Under the pieces are notes generated by a model. It ran no database searches, was not told the origin of the DNA, and was given only the letters and a program-made list of their open reading frames with translations. From a virus: 64,000 nt of DNA. The position numbers were made by a program, and so were the translations under genes. Below, one piece after another: positions 46,824 through 56,743 of this stretch (within the stretch, counting starts at the first letter, position 1; each line of letters starts with the position of its first letter). The stretch covers positions 41,971 to 105,970 of IMG/VR virus record IMGVR_UViG_3300028025_005797. The stretch is one strand, 5' to 3'.

Positions 46824-48476
46824 CTATTGTGCTGACTGAGCAAAGATGTATGCGGAATTTAATCTTGCTATACCAAATGTAGAATTAGAACCAAAAGCAT
46901 ACTGTGTCCCGGTTCTAATGCTATCATATCTTTGCTCAGTCTCTATTCTATAAGAGAAACCTCTAGTCACGGTTCTTGACACAGGAGAGATTGAATCGGT
47001 ACCGCTGGCAACTACAGCTGCCGTATCTTGTCTTCTAATATTATAGCCACAAGCAGTCCCGGTGCCGTTTAGTACAAAGTCTGCGTTGAAGTTAGGAGTA
47101 TTATATTGTGTTGTTGCAATAAGGCCTGAAACATTTTGAGCAAGTCGTGTTGACGAAGACGCGCTGTTAGTCGAGCCGAATCTAGTTCCTCCACTATATC
47201 TATCTGATCTATAACCAGTTTGAAAAGCTGTAGTTCTAGCTAAAAAGCTAGTGTTATGCGGGAGACCGCCAACTGATATATCTTCAGTTGCAGTTAACGT
47301 GCCGCTTGCATACACATCTCCGCCAGTAGTTTCTAGCGAATAATTTGTTCCACTGCCAGATAATCTAGTGTGATTAAATATAAGTTCGGAAACTGATCTT
47401 GAGGATATTGAAACACTTGTTGATGGAGGCATGCTCGTGAAATCGTTCGTACTGATACTTCCTATGCCAATGGTATAATCAGCTGTAGCATCAGACCAAT
47501 ATGCGGTGACTGTTAACCTATATGATTCATCCGGGTATATGCTATCTCCGGTATTAGCGGCGTTAAATGTTTTTTGTGTCCATGTTTGAGGATTAGTTTC
47601 AATATATATATTGTCCCCAGTTCTTGGATGAGTTAAAGTGTAAGTAAAGTAGTCTGCTAAGCCTATATCTACCCCAAACGTTACGGAACCAGTTGTTCTT
47701 CCAACGTCAGTAATAGATGGATTTGTTGCTGTTTTAATGGCAGTAAATCTATTAGAATCTGTTGTTATTGAAGAAGTTTCGTCTGGAGAAAAATATGTTT
47801 CGTAATTACCATATGATCTTAAATAATAAGACTCACCTGCATTTAAACCAGTTAAAGTAAAATTAGCAGTGGTTGTTATAGTTCCAGTTTTAACAACAGT
47901 GCTGTTTGCAACTCTAACCAATTCATAATATGCTGAATCAGCCGTTCTTTTGTTTATAGAATAAGTTAAAGTTCCATATCCATTGTCGATATATGTAATT
48001 GTAGGCGCAAGCTTTGTAATAGCAGTTGTGGTTTTATCTGTAGATAAGTAACTTTGGTCTTCTGGAAAATATTCATTATCTCCATAATTTAAACGGTATT
48101 TCATTGTAACTGTTTGATTTTGAGACAAACCAGTGACTGCAAATTCGGCAATTCTGTCAGTTCGGATTTGTGAATACTCTACTGTTCCAGGCTTAGTTAT
48201 TAATGCTTCTACTGTCGCTGGGAATTCTGCATATTGCGCTTCGTCTCCTTGGGTTACTAAAAATCTTATTTCTGAATAAGTTATAGTTTCTGTCGAGGAA
48301 GCATCGGGAGTAACTTTATTTAATCTAGTATAAAAAGTATTAAAATTTCCACTACCATCATAAACTTTACCTTTATTAACATTTTCCCAAGAAGAACCGT
48401 TATAAACTTTTATGGTTTTTATTTTTTTCCATTGAGACCCATCCCAAATATTTCCTGTCATTGTAGTATCAGCCAA
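46824..48476 (-). CDS. Tail/virion protein with fibronectin-like repeats
   Basis: The gene encodes 550 residues. The N-terminus 'NIWDGSQWKKIKTIKVYNGSSWENVNKGKVYDGSGNFNTFY' is a W-containing repeat of the 'x-G-S-x-W' type. At least five ~85-residue beta-sandwich repeats follow, recognisable by 'FTLTGLNAGESYYLRSYG', 'AVTGLSQNQTVTMKYRLNYGD' and 'PSITDVGRTTGSVTFGVDIG'. No cysteine-rich or enzymatic part. Probably a baseplate or fibre component. It overlaps the upstream gene by 19 nt. Confidence 0.6.
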   Translation of the reverse strand: MADTTMTGNIWDGSQWKKIKTIKVYNGSSWENVNKGKVYDGSGNFNTFYTRLNKVTPDASSTETITYSEIRFLVTQGDEAQYAEFPATVEALITKPGTVEYSQIRTDRIAEFAVTGLSQNQTVTMKYRLNYGDNEYFPEDQSYLSTDKTTTAITKLAPTITYIDNGYGTLTYSINKRTADSAYYELVRVANSTVVKTGTITTTANFTLTGLNAGESYYLRSYGNYETYFSPDETSSITTDSNRFTAIKTATNPSITDVGRTTGSVTFGVDIGLADYFTYTLTHPRTGDNIYIETNPQTWTQKTFNAANTGDSIYPDESYRLTVTAYWSDATADYTIGIGSISTNDFTSMPPSTSVSISSRSVSELIFNHTRLSGSGTNYSLETTGGDVYASGTLTATEDISVGGLPHNTSFLARTTAFQTGYRSDRYSGGTRFGSTNSASSSTRLAQNVSGLIATTQYNTPNFNADFVLNGTGTACGYNIRRQDTAAVVASGTDSISPVSRTVTRGFSYRIETEQRYDSIRTGTQYAFGSNSTFGIARLNSAYIFAQSAQ

Positions 48477-50086
48477 ATGTCACCCTTATTTGGGGGTGAC
48501 CCTCCTCCAGCTGCCTCACTAGTGGTTATTCTAATGTTTCTAATTCCATATGTATATCCGTTAGTTGCAGTTGGATAATAGGCGCGAATCATATTGCCAA
48601 ATTGAATGTTACTAGCTTCATATGCCCCAACCTTTGGAGTATTAACTTCTTGGAATACAACTTTACCAGTATCGCCAATTAAAACACCAACAACAGAAGA
48701 AGCTCCTTCGTCTCCACCACCACTGAATGCACCTGCGTTAGTTATTCCTCCGTACTCAGCAAATCCAGAATATAAACTATTTATCACCGTAGCATTTGCT
48801 ATTGCAATATTTGCAATATTTCCGCTATTAGCGGTTACTTCCCCATCAACAACAAGAGCAGATCCATTCCATGTAAGTTTGCCACCTAATGCAAAAGTTC
48901 CATCGGATATATTCAAATAAGAAGAACCATCCGAAGATTGAACTCTTCCCGTTGTAATAACGTTACCAGAAATATTGGTAACATTTTCATCTACTTCTGA
49001 ACCAACTATAAAACTACTACCAGTAGTTCCGCCAATGGTAACATTTCCATCTATCGATAAACTGGAACCATCCCAAGTAAGCTTGTTGCCTAAAGAAAAC
49101 TGACTGTTACTGTCAACATAAAATGGAGTATTAGTATTATTGTAAACTCCAACTCCAAGATAAATTTTAGAGTTTGTTGACATTGAAGTATTGCCAGTCA
49201 GTGTTAAGTTTTTAGTAGTTATTGTATTAGCGGTAACATCACCTTCTTTAAGAACCTTGAACGGAGCGTTCACTAAAGTTCCAGAACCAGACCATAAATC
49301 TCCATCAGCATTTACGTGAAAAGATCCAGAGTCATATCCTCCAATGTCAATGCTTCCAGCAACTGTTGCATCGTAGAAGTATGCTCTACCACTACCATTG
49401 ATTAACCATCCGGTTGTGGCATTTGCATAACTTCCTCCACCAACATCATCTCCATCAAATGTAGAAGACTTGATTACAGATGTTCCGCCAGCCAAAGTAA
49501 TGGTGTGTGCACCGATTGTTCCAGCTGTAATCTTAGATGCAGTAAGATCTATAATGTGCGCCGATTCAATAAAAGTTGTAGCAGTAGATGCAACTATAGG
49601 AGTCCATGCAGATTTATTCGCAGATGTATCAATAGATTGTACTCTGGCAAAGTAAATTTTTGGAGTTGTGACAGGAGTTGTGACACCAGTATTTGCATCT
49701 ACCTGATTTGTTCTTTCAGAGTTTTGTGGAACATCAACAGTTATAACGTTTGAAGCGGAAAAGCCAGAAAGATATGGAGTTGATCCACTAATGATCACAT
49801 ATGTAGATCCGCTTTGAGCAATGTCTTCAGGAAGATAAACTTCATAGTTATATCCTCTTAGGTCTGATTCATTAGAGGGATTAAAGCTAATCATTATTGA
49901 TTTATAGTTTCCAACTATCGTCAAATCACCAAGTTCAGCTGGCTGCGTGAGATCAGATGGAATGGTGAACCTAATAGCTGAAGCTGGATCTAAAAGAACG
50001 TTTAGCTCTACGTCTTTTGGTTTAACCGTTAAGAGATATTGTTTTCCTGGTTTTAAATTTTGTATAGTTTTCTTAATCGTAGCCAT
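48458..50086 (-). CDS. Tail protein with Fn3-like and beta-helical modules
   Basis: The gene encodes 542 residues. Residues 1-~175 are Fn3-like ('IQNLKPGKQYLLTVKP', 'YKSIMISFNPSNESDLRGYNYEVYLPE'), then 'IDLTASKITAGTIGAHTITLAGGTSVIKSSTFDGDD', a central-tail-protein pattern leading into 'GWLINGSGRAYFYDATVAGSIDIGG', repeated 'GNKLTWDGSSLSIDGNVTIGG', and 'GGKLTWNGSALVVDGEVTANSG'. These are typical of phage central tail (host-specificity) proteins that cap the baseplate. The last base overlaps the next upstream gene's stop region. Confidence 0.65.
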   Translation of the reverse strand: MATIKKTIQNLKPGKQYLLTVKPKDVELNVLLDPASAIRFTIPSDLTQPAELGDLTIVGNYKSIMISFNPSNESDLRGYNYEVYLPEDIAQSGSTYVIISGSTPYLSGFSASNVITVDVPQNSERTNQVDANTGVTTPVTTPKIYFARVQSIDTSANKSAWTPIVASTATTFIESAHIIDLTASKITAGTIGAHTITLAGGTSVIKSSTFDGDDVGGGSYANATTGWLINGSGRAYFYDATVAGSIDIGGYDSGSFHVNADGDLWSGSGTLVNAPFKVLKEGDVTANTITTKNLTLTGNTSMSTNSKIYLGVGVYNNTNTPFYVDSNSQFSLGNKLTWDGSSLSIDGNVTIGGTTGSSFIVGSEVDENVTNISGNVITTGRVQSSDGSSYLNISDGTFALGGKLTWNGSALVVDGEVTANSGNIANIAIANATVINSLYSGFAEYGGITNAGAFSGGGDEGASSVVGVLIGDTGKVVFQEVNTPKVGAYEASNIQFGNMIRAYYPTATNGYTYGIRNIRITTSEAAGGGSPPNKGDIWLILQ

Positions 50087-51079
50087 TATCTCAATCCCCC
50101 TATCGACTTAAAGGTCAAGTTTGGATTTATTTCTTGATCATCTAAAGAAAAATAAAAATTTCTTAAAAAACTTATTTTACTTATAAATATTTGATTGTTA
50201 GCCGATAAAATATTTTTGTCTGATAAAGTTTCAATTTCTAAAGTGTAATCAAGATATTCTAAATCATTTTTTTGAAAAATTATTGATTCTTTTTCTTGAG
50301 TTGAATAACAGTCAATTTCATACCAATCTAAAACTATATTTTCAGTTTCCACTAAAGATTCATACTTAGTGGTTATTCTAACTTTACACTTACCGTAAGC
50401 TGGACCAACTACGCCAGTTACCTTGATATTTGGTCCACTAAAAGTTCCGACTATCTTGGACCCAACTTTTGTTGACAAATTATTAACCCAATCTGTTCCA
50501 TCGTTAAAGTATGCCAATCGATAATACCCAATAGAATTTTTATTAATTTCAGTATCATACAAATCAATGCTTGGTGGAGTTGCGCTATAATAAACACTAT
50601 AACCAGGACTTGCCTCAAGCGAATTAATAACAGTGTTTGGATACTCAATATATTCATAAGAGGTTACTGAATTTGTGGTAACTGGAGTTGCGTGAATATA
50701 TTTCATATAATCAGATCCATAGTAAATACTGTAAGTTCCATCTGGAAGAGTGTCTGCTTCATGATTTTTTGCAGCTTTAAAATAAATTATACCATCAACA
50801 ATTTTAGTAACTACAGGAGTTGCAGCTTGCGTTGTTAGGACATTGGCATTTTCGTAGACAACTAAGTATGAATGATCTTGCTCGACTTTGAGAAGATTAC
50901 TATTATAAACATAATTTAATTCATTATTTCCAATGTCTGTAAACAGCCAATCATTAGCGGTTATATAGTCTTTTAGTTGATCTATTATTATTCCGTCTTT
51001 TTAAAGGCGGAACGTTATAGACCTTTTGTTGAGGACTTGCTAAATTACTTGTGTTGTCTAAATATTTAAACCAGCTCAT
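50086..51079 (-). CDS. Tail-associated protein, +1 recoded at CGG
   Basis: The gene encodes 330 residues after the frame change at 50993. The N-terminus 'MSWFKYLDNTSNLASPQQKVYNVPPLKR' continues, after [G], with 'IIIDQLKDYITANDWLFTDIGNNELNYVYNSNLLKVEQDHSYLVVYENANVL', then 'DTLPDGTYSIYYGSDYMKYIHATPVT' and a beta-rich C-terminal half. It is probably a baseplate or tail-tip protein from its position between two tail proteins. Its ATG overlaps the preceding gene's stop codon region. Unshifted translation makes only 41 residues. Confidence 0.65.
50993..50995 (-). other. CGG +1 recoding site (codon 29)
   Basis: Frame reads TTA AAA AGA CGG AAT AAT; skipping C gives GGA ATA ATA ATA. Unshifted translation ends 12 codons later. 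Confidence 0.85.
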
Positions 51080-51080
51080 G

Positions 51081-52700
51081 TCATAACTCTATGTATAGTA
51101 TTTCAAAATCGTATTTGTCCTTAAATTCATCTGGTATATCAATACTGATATTAACATCTGCAACTGGAACTCCACCTATTAGTATATCAGGTGTAATAGA
51201 ATCAATTTTGATAACGACTTCTTTTGCAGCTGAATTTATTTGTTGTAAATTAATTTCATTTCTTACTGACTCATAATCTATATCTATAGATCTTATTCTC
51301 TTAGATCCGTCTGACCCAGAATGAGAATGCTCACCTATCTGCACTCCATCTATCTTTGCAGCGTTGTCTACCGTTATGTCTCCGGTTATTACTCCACCGG
51401 ACTTCATTAGATACTGAGGATGACTATCCTCATTTAAGTCATCCAACAAAGAGTGACTAGACTTTAATGAGTTTATTTGAGACTCATCTACAGATAAGCT
51501 AGAAAGCAAAGAAGCGTAATTTGAATCTGTTTCTGTAGTAACAATTTTTTCTCTATTTACAGCCTTCATCGAAAGCTGAGATATAAAACTTGTGTACTTT
51601 CTTCTTTGAACTATAGATTGATATAAAGAGTCTATCTTTGCAGATGTGTTACTCCTTCTCTCTAAAAGGTCGGTCAAAACTGACTTGAAGTTACCTTCTG
51701 CAGCCAATAATGCTATTGCTGCCTCTTCTGACAAACTAGGTAATTCTGCTTTCATGTTTGTAGTTCTTATGTCCAAAGCAAAGTCGGCAACCACTTTTGT
51801 TTTAAATCTTAATGATGGACTTAGGTATTTATTATAAAAAACATTGCAATTAGTTACCAGATCTTTATGAAGGGTATCTAACTGACTATCTATCATATTT
51901 GTTAAAGAGTTTACTTTGATAGAAAAAAATGCTTGAAATTGAGCGGCTTGTTTTTTAGTTGTTTTATCCACTTCGGTTTCTGGCAAACCTGTTGGCGATG
52001 ATTTGATTGATTGGGCAAAGAGTTCCTTATAGTGGATTGCCATTTTGAGCCAGTATAAGTAGTACGATGCGACCTGCTGTTGTGAGTCATCTTCATAGTT
52101 GTCTCCAAAATCTGCACCTAATGAATTTATGATGCAATTAGTTTCGTTTACTAAGTACTTAATAATTTCTCTAAAATCGTAAATATGACCAAATGTAGTA
52201 TTTGATATCAAATTATCATATTCTTTTACGAATTTTCTATATCCTCTTGTTTGAACTCCTTCCGCATAAAGATATTGATCAAAACATATAAATGGTGGCC
52301 TAGGATACTTTAAGCTACCTGCATATCCTTCTATTTCTATTTTAGGATATGGATGATCAACTTTGTTAATCTCATTCCAAACATAGGCATGTGCTTCTTC
52401 TAGGTTTGAATTGTTTAATGGATCTAATTTTACTTGTCTTAATAAATCTTCTAAATCTTTTAGAAACTTAAGTAGATCTGAAAGACTATTCTTTGCTTCC
52501 TGCTTAAGAGATTGCAGAGGGACTGAGTATGGCTGATCGTTACCATATGATACTCCATTCTGAAGAAAAACTGAATTTGTTCCACCCCTAGAAAAAGCTG
52601 ACTCTACCGAACTAAGAGAAGATGATTCGCTAGATGAGTAATCTAATGTTACCTTTTGTTCTGTTGAGAGTTGATTATCTATATTATTAATTAATGACAT
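51081..52700 (-). CDS. Tail-fibre/baseplate-associated protein with long helical part
   Basis: The gene encodes 539 residues. The N-terminus is Ser-rich, followed by ~330 residues of helical sequence with conserved aromatics ('KEAKNSLSDLLKFLKDLEDLLRQVK'). The C-terminal ~120 residues carry fibre-like motifs 'LNEDSHPQYLMKSGGVITGDITVDNAAKIDGVQIGEHSHSG', common in phage tail proteins at the H-P-Q-Y turn, then a short beta end. Probably part of the baseplate or fibre base. It lies 7 nt after the terminase gene. Confidence 0.6.
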   Translation of the reverse strand: MSLINNIDNQLSTEQKVTLDYSSSESSSLSSVESAFSRGGTNSVFLQNGVSYGNDQPYSVPLQSLKQEAKNSLSDLLKFLKDLEDLLRQVKLDPLNNSNLEEAHAYVWNEINKVDHPYPKIEIEGYAGSLKYPRPPFICFDQYLYAEGVQTRGYRKFVKEYDNLISNTTFGHIYDFREIIKYLVNETNCIINSLGADFGDNYEDDSQQQVASYYLYWLKMAIHYKELFAQSIKSSPTGLPETEVDKTTKKQAAQFQAFFSIKVNSLTNMIDSQLDTLHKDLVTNCNVFYNKYLSPSLRFKTKVVADFALDIRTTNMKAELPSLSEEAAIALLAAEGNFKSVLTDLLERRSNTSAKIDSLYQSIVQRRKYTSFISQLSMKAVNREKIVTTETDSNYASLLSSLSVDESQINSLKSSHSLLDDLNEDSHPQYLMKSGGVITGDITVDNAAKIDGVQIGEHSHSGSDGSKRIRSIDIDYESVRNEINLQQINSAAKEVVIKIDSITPDILIGGVPVADVNISIDIPDEFKDKYDFEILYIEL

Positions 52701-52707
52701 AATTTAC

Positions 52708-54565
52708 CTAAAACATTTTTCTAGAAACACGTTTGACTGGTTTTCTTTTACCAAAACTTGGCATTAGGGGAGCGTTTCTTTGTGTAGTTACCATAATACC
52801 AGAAGCTGGTGCTTCCTTATCCACGTCATCAGATGCATTGCTTGCTTTTGGCATGAAGAACGTGTTTGAAAAACTCTCTGTATTTTTAGCCACCTTTAAC
52901 TTACTAAAGTCTCCATAGTTCTGAGTTATAGCAAGAAGTGCTAACATTAAAGCGTCGTGCGCGTGATCCATAGCGGATCCGCCTGCTTCAAATATAGGTC
53001 TTCCCATTTGAGTGGTCCTAACAACAACATATGAAATCAACTGCATATAAAGCTCTTCATCTGAAGCCGGAAATAAGATAGCTTCCCTTTCAAGATATTG
53101 AGTTAGATTATCTACCATGTATGGTTTAATTTCTTTTTTAATTGGTAGCTTTGTATATGGATCTCTTATTTCTATAGATTCACCAAAACCTATTCCCTTG
53201 ACTCTGTCTCTAAGGTTTGATTTTGGATTTTCTGTTCCATATTTTCTAAGTAGTTCTACTTGAACTTCTCCATATCCGCGGTCAACATAAATATGCTTTG
53301 GATGAAAAGATTCATTTAATTCAACAATTCTATTAACCCCATTAGTTAGAGTGTATTCAGACTTAGGGATTTCTTCTCTATATACAACTCTAACTTTATT
53401 TCTGAATCTTTCATCTTCGTAGTTTTCATTACAGGTTTCTAATACAACTATATTTGTTCCAGCGCCGTATTTATCCCAGTCAACTCCAATTGTATAGAAT
53501 GATCTAGCTGATTGTATTTCAGGAGTATACTCCCAAGATGGTTCTATAAAAGCTTTGTCTATAAACTTTCTAGGATATACGCCTTCTGCGTCTTCGCCCC
53601 AGTCTGCTTCAATTTCATGACGATAACCCATTTCTGAGTATTGTTCCCTAAATTCATCTTCTTGCTCTTTAGAAAAATATGGGTTGCAATATGATGGAAA
53701 CCAGAACTCTTGGAATCTAGCGCTTCTGCACCATTCCCAAAATCTTTCCCTTCTACCAGTTGGCGTTGAAGCTCCAATAAGTATTTTGTCCGGTTGATCT
53801 TCTGCGGTCTTCTGTAGCATCGCGTAGAGCGCGTCAAGGTCATCTGCGTGCATGTAGTCCATTTCGTCCAACACAATCACGTGTGCTTCTTGACCACGGG
53901 CTACGTCTGATTTTCCGCCTGAGCGCATACCAGATGTAAAGAATCTAATTGTAGATCCATTAGAAAACTGAATCATAAACTGAGGACTAGTTACTTTTCT
54001 TGTAATTGAATTCATAACTATTTCATTTTTAGAAGCTAATCTAAGAATTTCTTGATAGATTAATTCAACATGAGATTTCATTGGAGCAATAACTAAACAT
54101 CTTCCATCTTTATGCGTATAGCTATAGTGCAGTAAAGCAATTGCCATGCTGAAGGTTTTTCCTAAACGACGACCTGCTCTTAATACTTTTCTTAATGCTG
54201 GATCGCGCAAAATTAAAGTTTGATAAACTCTTGTTTCTGCTTGAAGAAAATGTTTTGCCCATCTACATGGATCTTTAGATATATGTATTTGTCTTTGTTG
54301 ATCAGCTGATATTCCGCATATCTAACAAATTATTATCAATCTCAAAAGGTTCGTCAATTAATAGGGCTAATTCTCTATTTGTAAATTGTCTACCTTCAAC
54401 TGGCGTACCATCAGCCCAGTTTATGTGGCTTAGTTTATTTTTAAAAACCCATTCAATTCTATTAACCTGTTTTGAATATTCTGGATCTTGCGCGTTGATA
54501 ATTTCTAAAAGATCATCCCTAGAAAGACCTTCTAATCTTTTACGAAATTCCTTTGTTTTGTCCAT
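52708..54565 (-). CDS. Terminase large subunit, +1 recoded at CGG
   Basis: The gene encodes 618 residues after the frame change at 54314. The first 83 residues are a helical N-terminal region (MDKTKEFRKRLEGL...). After [G] come 'ISADQQRQIHISKDPCRWAKHFL', 'YQTLILRDPALRKVLRAGRRLGKTF' (Walker A G-R-R-L-G-K-T, about 131-137), 'HVIVLDEMDYM' (Walker B, D-E about 233-234), 'ILIGASTPTGR' (motif III), and the nuclease domain 'YTIGVDWDKYGAGTNIVVLE' and 'HIYVDRGYG' with metal-binding acids, then 'MDHAHDALMLAL'. It drives DNA packaging. All catalytic motifs lie after the recoding site. TAGAAT lies 5 nt before ATG. Confidence 0.92.
54314..54316 (-). other. CGG +1 recoding site (codon 84 of terminase)
   Basis: Frame reads GAT ATG CGG AAT ATC AGC TGA; skipping C gives GGA ATA TCA GCT. 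Unshifted translation stops three codons later, before any ATPase motif. Confidence 0.92.
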
Positions 54566-54570
54566 AGTAT

Positions 54571-54576
54571 ATTCTA
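54571..54576 (-). promoter_or_regulatory. Candidate leaderless -10 element (TAGAAT)
   Basis: TAGAAT with 5 nt to the terminase ATG at 54565; its TAG is also the stop of the upstream gene. Confidence 0.35.
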
Positions 54577-56171
54577 CCCGAAATGCGAAGCCATCATCGC
54601 ACCTTCTGATCCAAGTAATGATCTAGCGTTTAGCCTGCTGTTCTGAATTGCGGCAACACCTCTAGCTCTAGAGGTTGCTCTAACTTCATCATCTTTATAT
54701 CCTGCTCCAAAAACTCCGGTATACATATTACCTTGCATTGACTTCATGCCGTCTTTACCAAAATTAATTCCAGCTTTAACGGCCAATCCACCAAGCTTAG
54801 CAAGTTGGTAAGCCATATCAGCTGCAAAGATTAAATTAAGACCAGGAACAGCTGCTAATGCTGCTTCTCCAGCTACAGCTAAACCAACTCTAGCTCCACC
54901 GTGTTTAACTGCAGACAAAGCTCCTTTTGTTCCAAGTGACTTTATTATTCCCTTGTCCACTATTTCAGTAGCTATTGTACCCATTCTAGCCTTAACAACA
55001 TCATCGCCCAATGATGATGCAAAACCTGCACCAGTTCCAATTCCTCTATTCAAAGCTGTATTAAGTAGTCTTGCATCTTTTCCTAGAGCTCCAGCTAAAG
55101 GTCTGATCATTTTTTCAGCTGTATCCGTCATTGCAATATTGGTTATACCAAAAGCTTTTGTTCCAGCTGTTCCCATTGCAGTTCGCATTTCTGCTCCACC
55201 ACCAGGTGTTAATAATGCGCGCATAAAGTTTTGTGATTTTGTAGCGTTGACACCCATTGTTGTCATGTACCTGCGTTCACCAACACTAAGGGCTTCTCCT
55301 GCGACTGTCTTATTTACCACACCTCCTAATGTAGTTGCTTGAGTTGAAAAGTTTCCTGGATTTTGCATGAACCTACCTGTGGCAGGATTTCTAACAGCAG
55401 GTAAACGACTTCCTGGTGGAGCATAGACTTGTGTTGAAAGTGGTCCTCCATTCATCTTAGCTATTCTTGCTAGATTCAAATCTCCACGTAGAACAGCCTT
55501 ACTGCTTGCATTTCTTGCGGCTCTTCTTTCTAGTTTAGTTATAGCTCCCATTCTTCCAATGATTCCACCACTAAATGCTGGTGTTGCTTCCTTTGAAGTT
55601 CTAGTTATCATGTTACCTAATGAAGCTAATGCTCCACCGGCATTTGGTGCCATAAATCCTTTATTATATCCAGCGCCAAATCGAGAAAGGTTTGGATCCC
55701 TAAAGAATGCTCTAGGGTTTGCGGTTAAGTTTCCTCTTCTAAATCTCTTAAAGTTAGATCCTACTTTATTTAAATCATCTACACCAGATTTAACTGCAGC
55801 TCTTCCGACCTCTTGCTAGACGTTGTCCTCTTGTAGTAGGTGTAAAGATTCGTCCTTGTTTTAAACTCTGCATTGTTGGCTTGAGTCTTGTTCCGCCAAC
55901 AAATTGACTTGCGCCTTGTGGACCAAGTGGATCTAATGCGTTTCCTATGAAAGGTCTAAACTTTGCTCTAGACCTAGCTGCTAATCCACGTCCTCCTTTA
56001 TTATCTAAAAATCCACCTTTAAGAATTGTATTTTGAGCTCTGTATCCACCATATCCAAATAGAAGCAATGGATTTTGTATTGCTGAAGTTGCTTCCATTC
56101 CGGCCTAAGACTTTACCCATTGCTCCTGGAATCTGAGGAGCTTCGTCAGTCATTCCACTCATATCACTCAT
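54574..56171 (-). CDS. Gly/Ala-rich virion-type protein, two +1 recodings at CGG
   Basis: The gene encodes 531 residues only if both CGG codons (56100 and 55805) shift +1. The N-terminus is MSDMSGMTDEAPQIPGAMGKVLG, [G] 'MEATSAIQNPLLLFGYGGYRAQ', then basic Gly-rich stretches up to 'GQRLARG', [G] 'RAAVKSGVDDLNKVGSNFKRF'. The long Ala/Gly-rich remainder includes 'VGLAVAGEAALAAVPGLNLIFAADMAYQLAKLGGLAVKAG', a hydrophobic, possibly membrane-active segment. The composition resembles internal or ejected virion proteins. No enzyme motif is seen. It lies immediately upstream of terminase. Confidence 0.65.
55805..55807 (-). other. CGG +1 recoding site, second in this gene (about codon 122)
   Basis: Frame reads GCA AGA GGT CGG AAG AGC; skipping C gives GGA AGA GCT GCA. 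Unshifted translation ends 4 codons later at TAA. Confidence 0.85.
56100..56102 (-). other. CGG +1 recoding site, first in this gene (codon 24)
   Basis: Frame reads GTC TTA GGC CGG AAT GGA; skipping C gives GGA ATG GAA GCA. Unshifted translation continues 27 codons before TAA. Confidence 0.8.
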
Positions 56172-56173
56172 GG

Positions 56174-56743
56174 TTAACCGCCCCTTCTTAGATTATGTAA
56201 GCCGAGTACTATGTTTCCGTCTGCGTTAAGTTCTTGTGCAGTTTGTGATGAAGTGTTTCTTTGTCCATATAATTTTCCACCATAAGTCATGTCTCTATTT
56301 AATCTTCTAGTTCCAACATACGGTGATTCATTTATAAATCTTTCATTTCTATTTATATAACCAACTCCCATTGCAGCACTTCCTGCTAATCCAGCTGTTG
56401 CTCCAAATGCTGCTCCCAAAACTCCACCCTTAAAACCTTTAGCCATACCACCAACAACGCCTCCCAGCGTTGCTCCTAAGCCCATAGCGGCCATTGTGTT
56501 CCTACCTGTACTGGAACCTGGAATTGCTGCATCAAAAACTGCACCAGGCGTTAGCTTTCTTCCGAGAAAAGTTTCATCCGCATTAGGATCACCAAAAGCA
56601 ACATCCATAGCAGCATCTCTTGCTGCTGGTGCAGCGTTTTTAACAAGGCCTGCTGTTGCTGCTCCAGCTATGATGGCACCTGCGCCAACTTTAGTCGTAG
56701 CGCCTTTGTATATAGATTTACCTATGCTTGATAGAAGTGCCAT
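56174..56743 (-). CDS. Gly/Ala-rich membrane-like protein
   Basis: The gene encodes 189 residues. It has three hydrophobic Ala/Gly segments that could insert in a membrane ('GAGAIIAGAATAGLV' near residue 20, 'TMAAMGLGATLGGVVGG' near 85, 'GGVLGAAFGATAGLAGSAAMGVGYI' near 110), separated by basic linkers. The C-terminus is polar and ends 'HNLRRGG'. It sits between the giant exonuclease-containing gene and another Gly/Ala-rich gene. It may be a virion protein that forms a channel during injection, which is inference. No in-frame CGG. Confidence 0.55.
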   Translation of the reverse strand: MALLSSIGKSIYKGATTKVGAGAIIAGAATAGLVKNAAPAARDAAMDVAFGDPNADETFLGRKLTPGAVFDAAIPGSSTGRNTMAAMGLGATLGGVVGGMAKGFKGGVLGAAFGATAGLAGSAAMGVGYINRNERFINESPYVGTRRLNRDMTYGGKLYGQRNTSSQTAQELNADGNIVLGLHNLRRGG

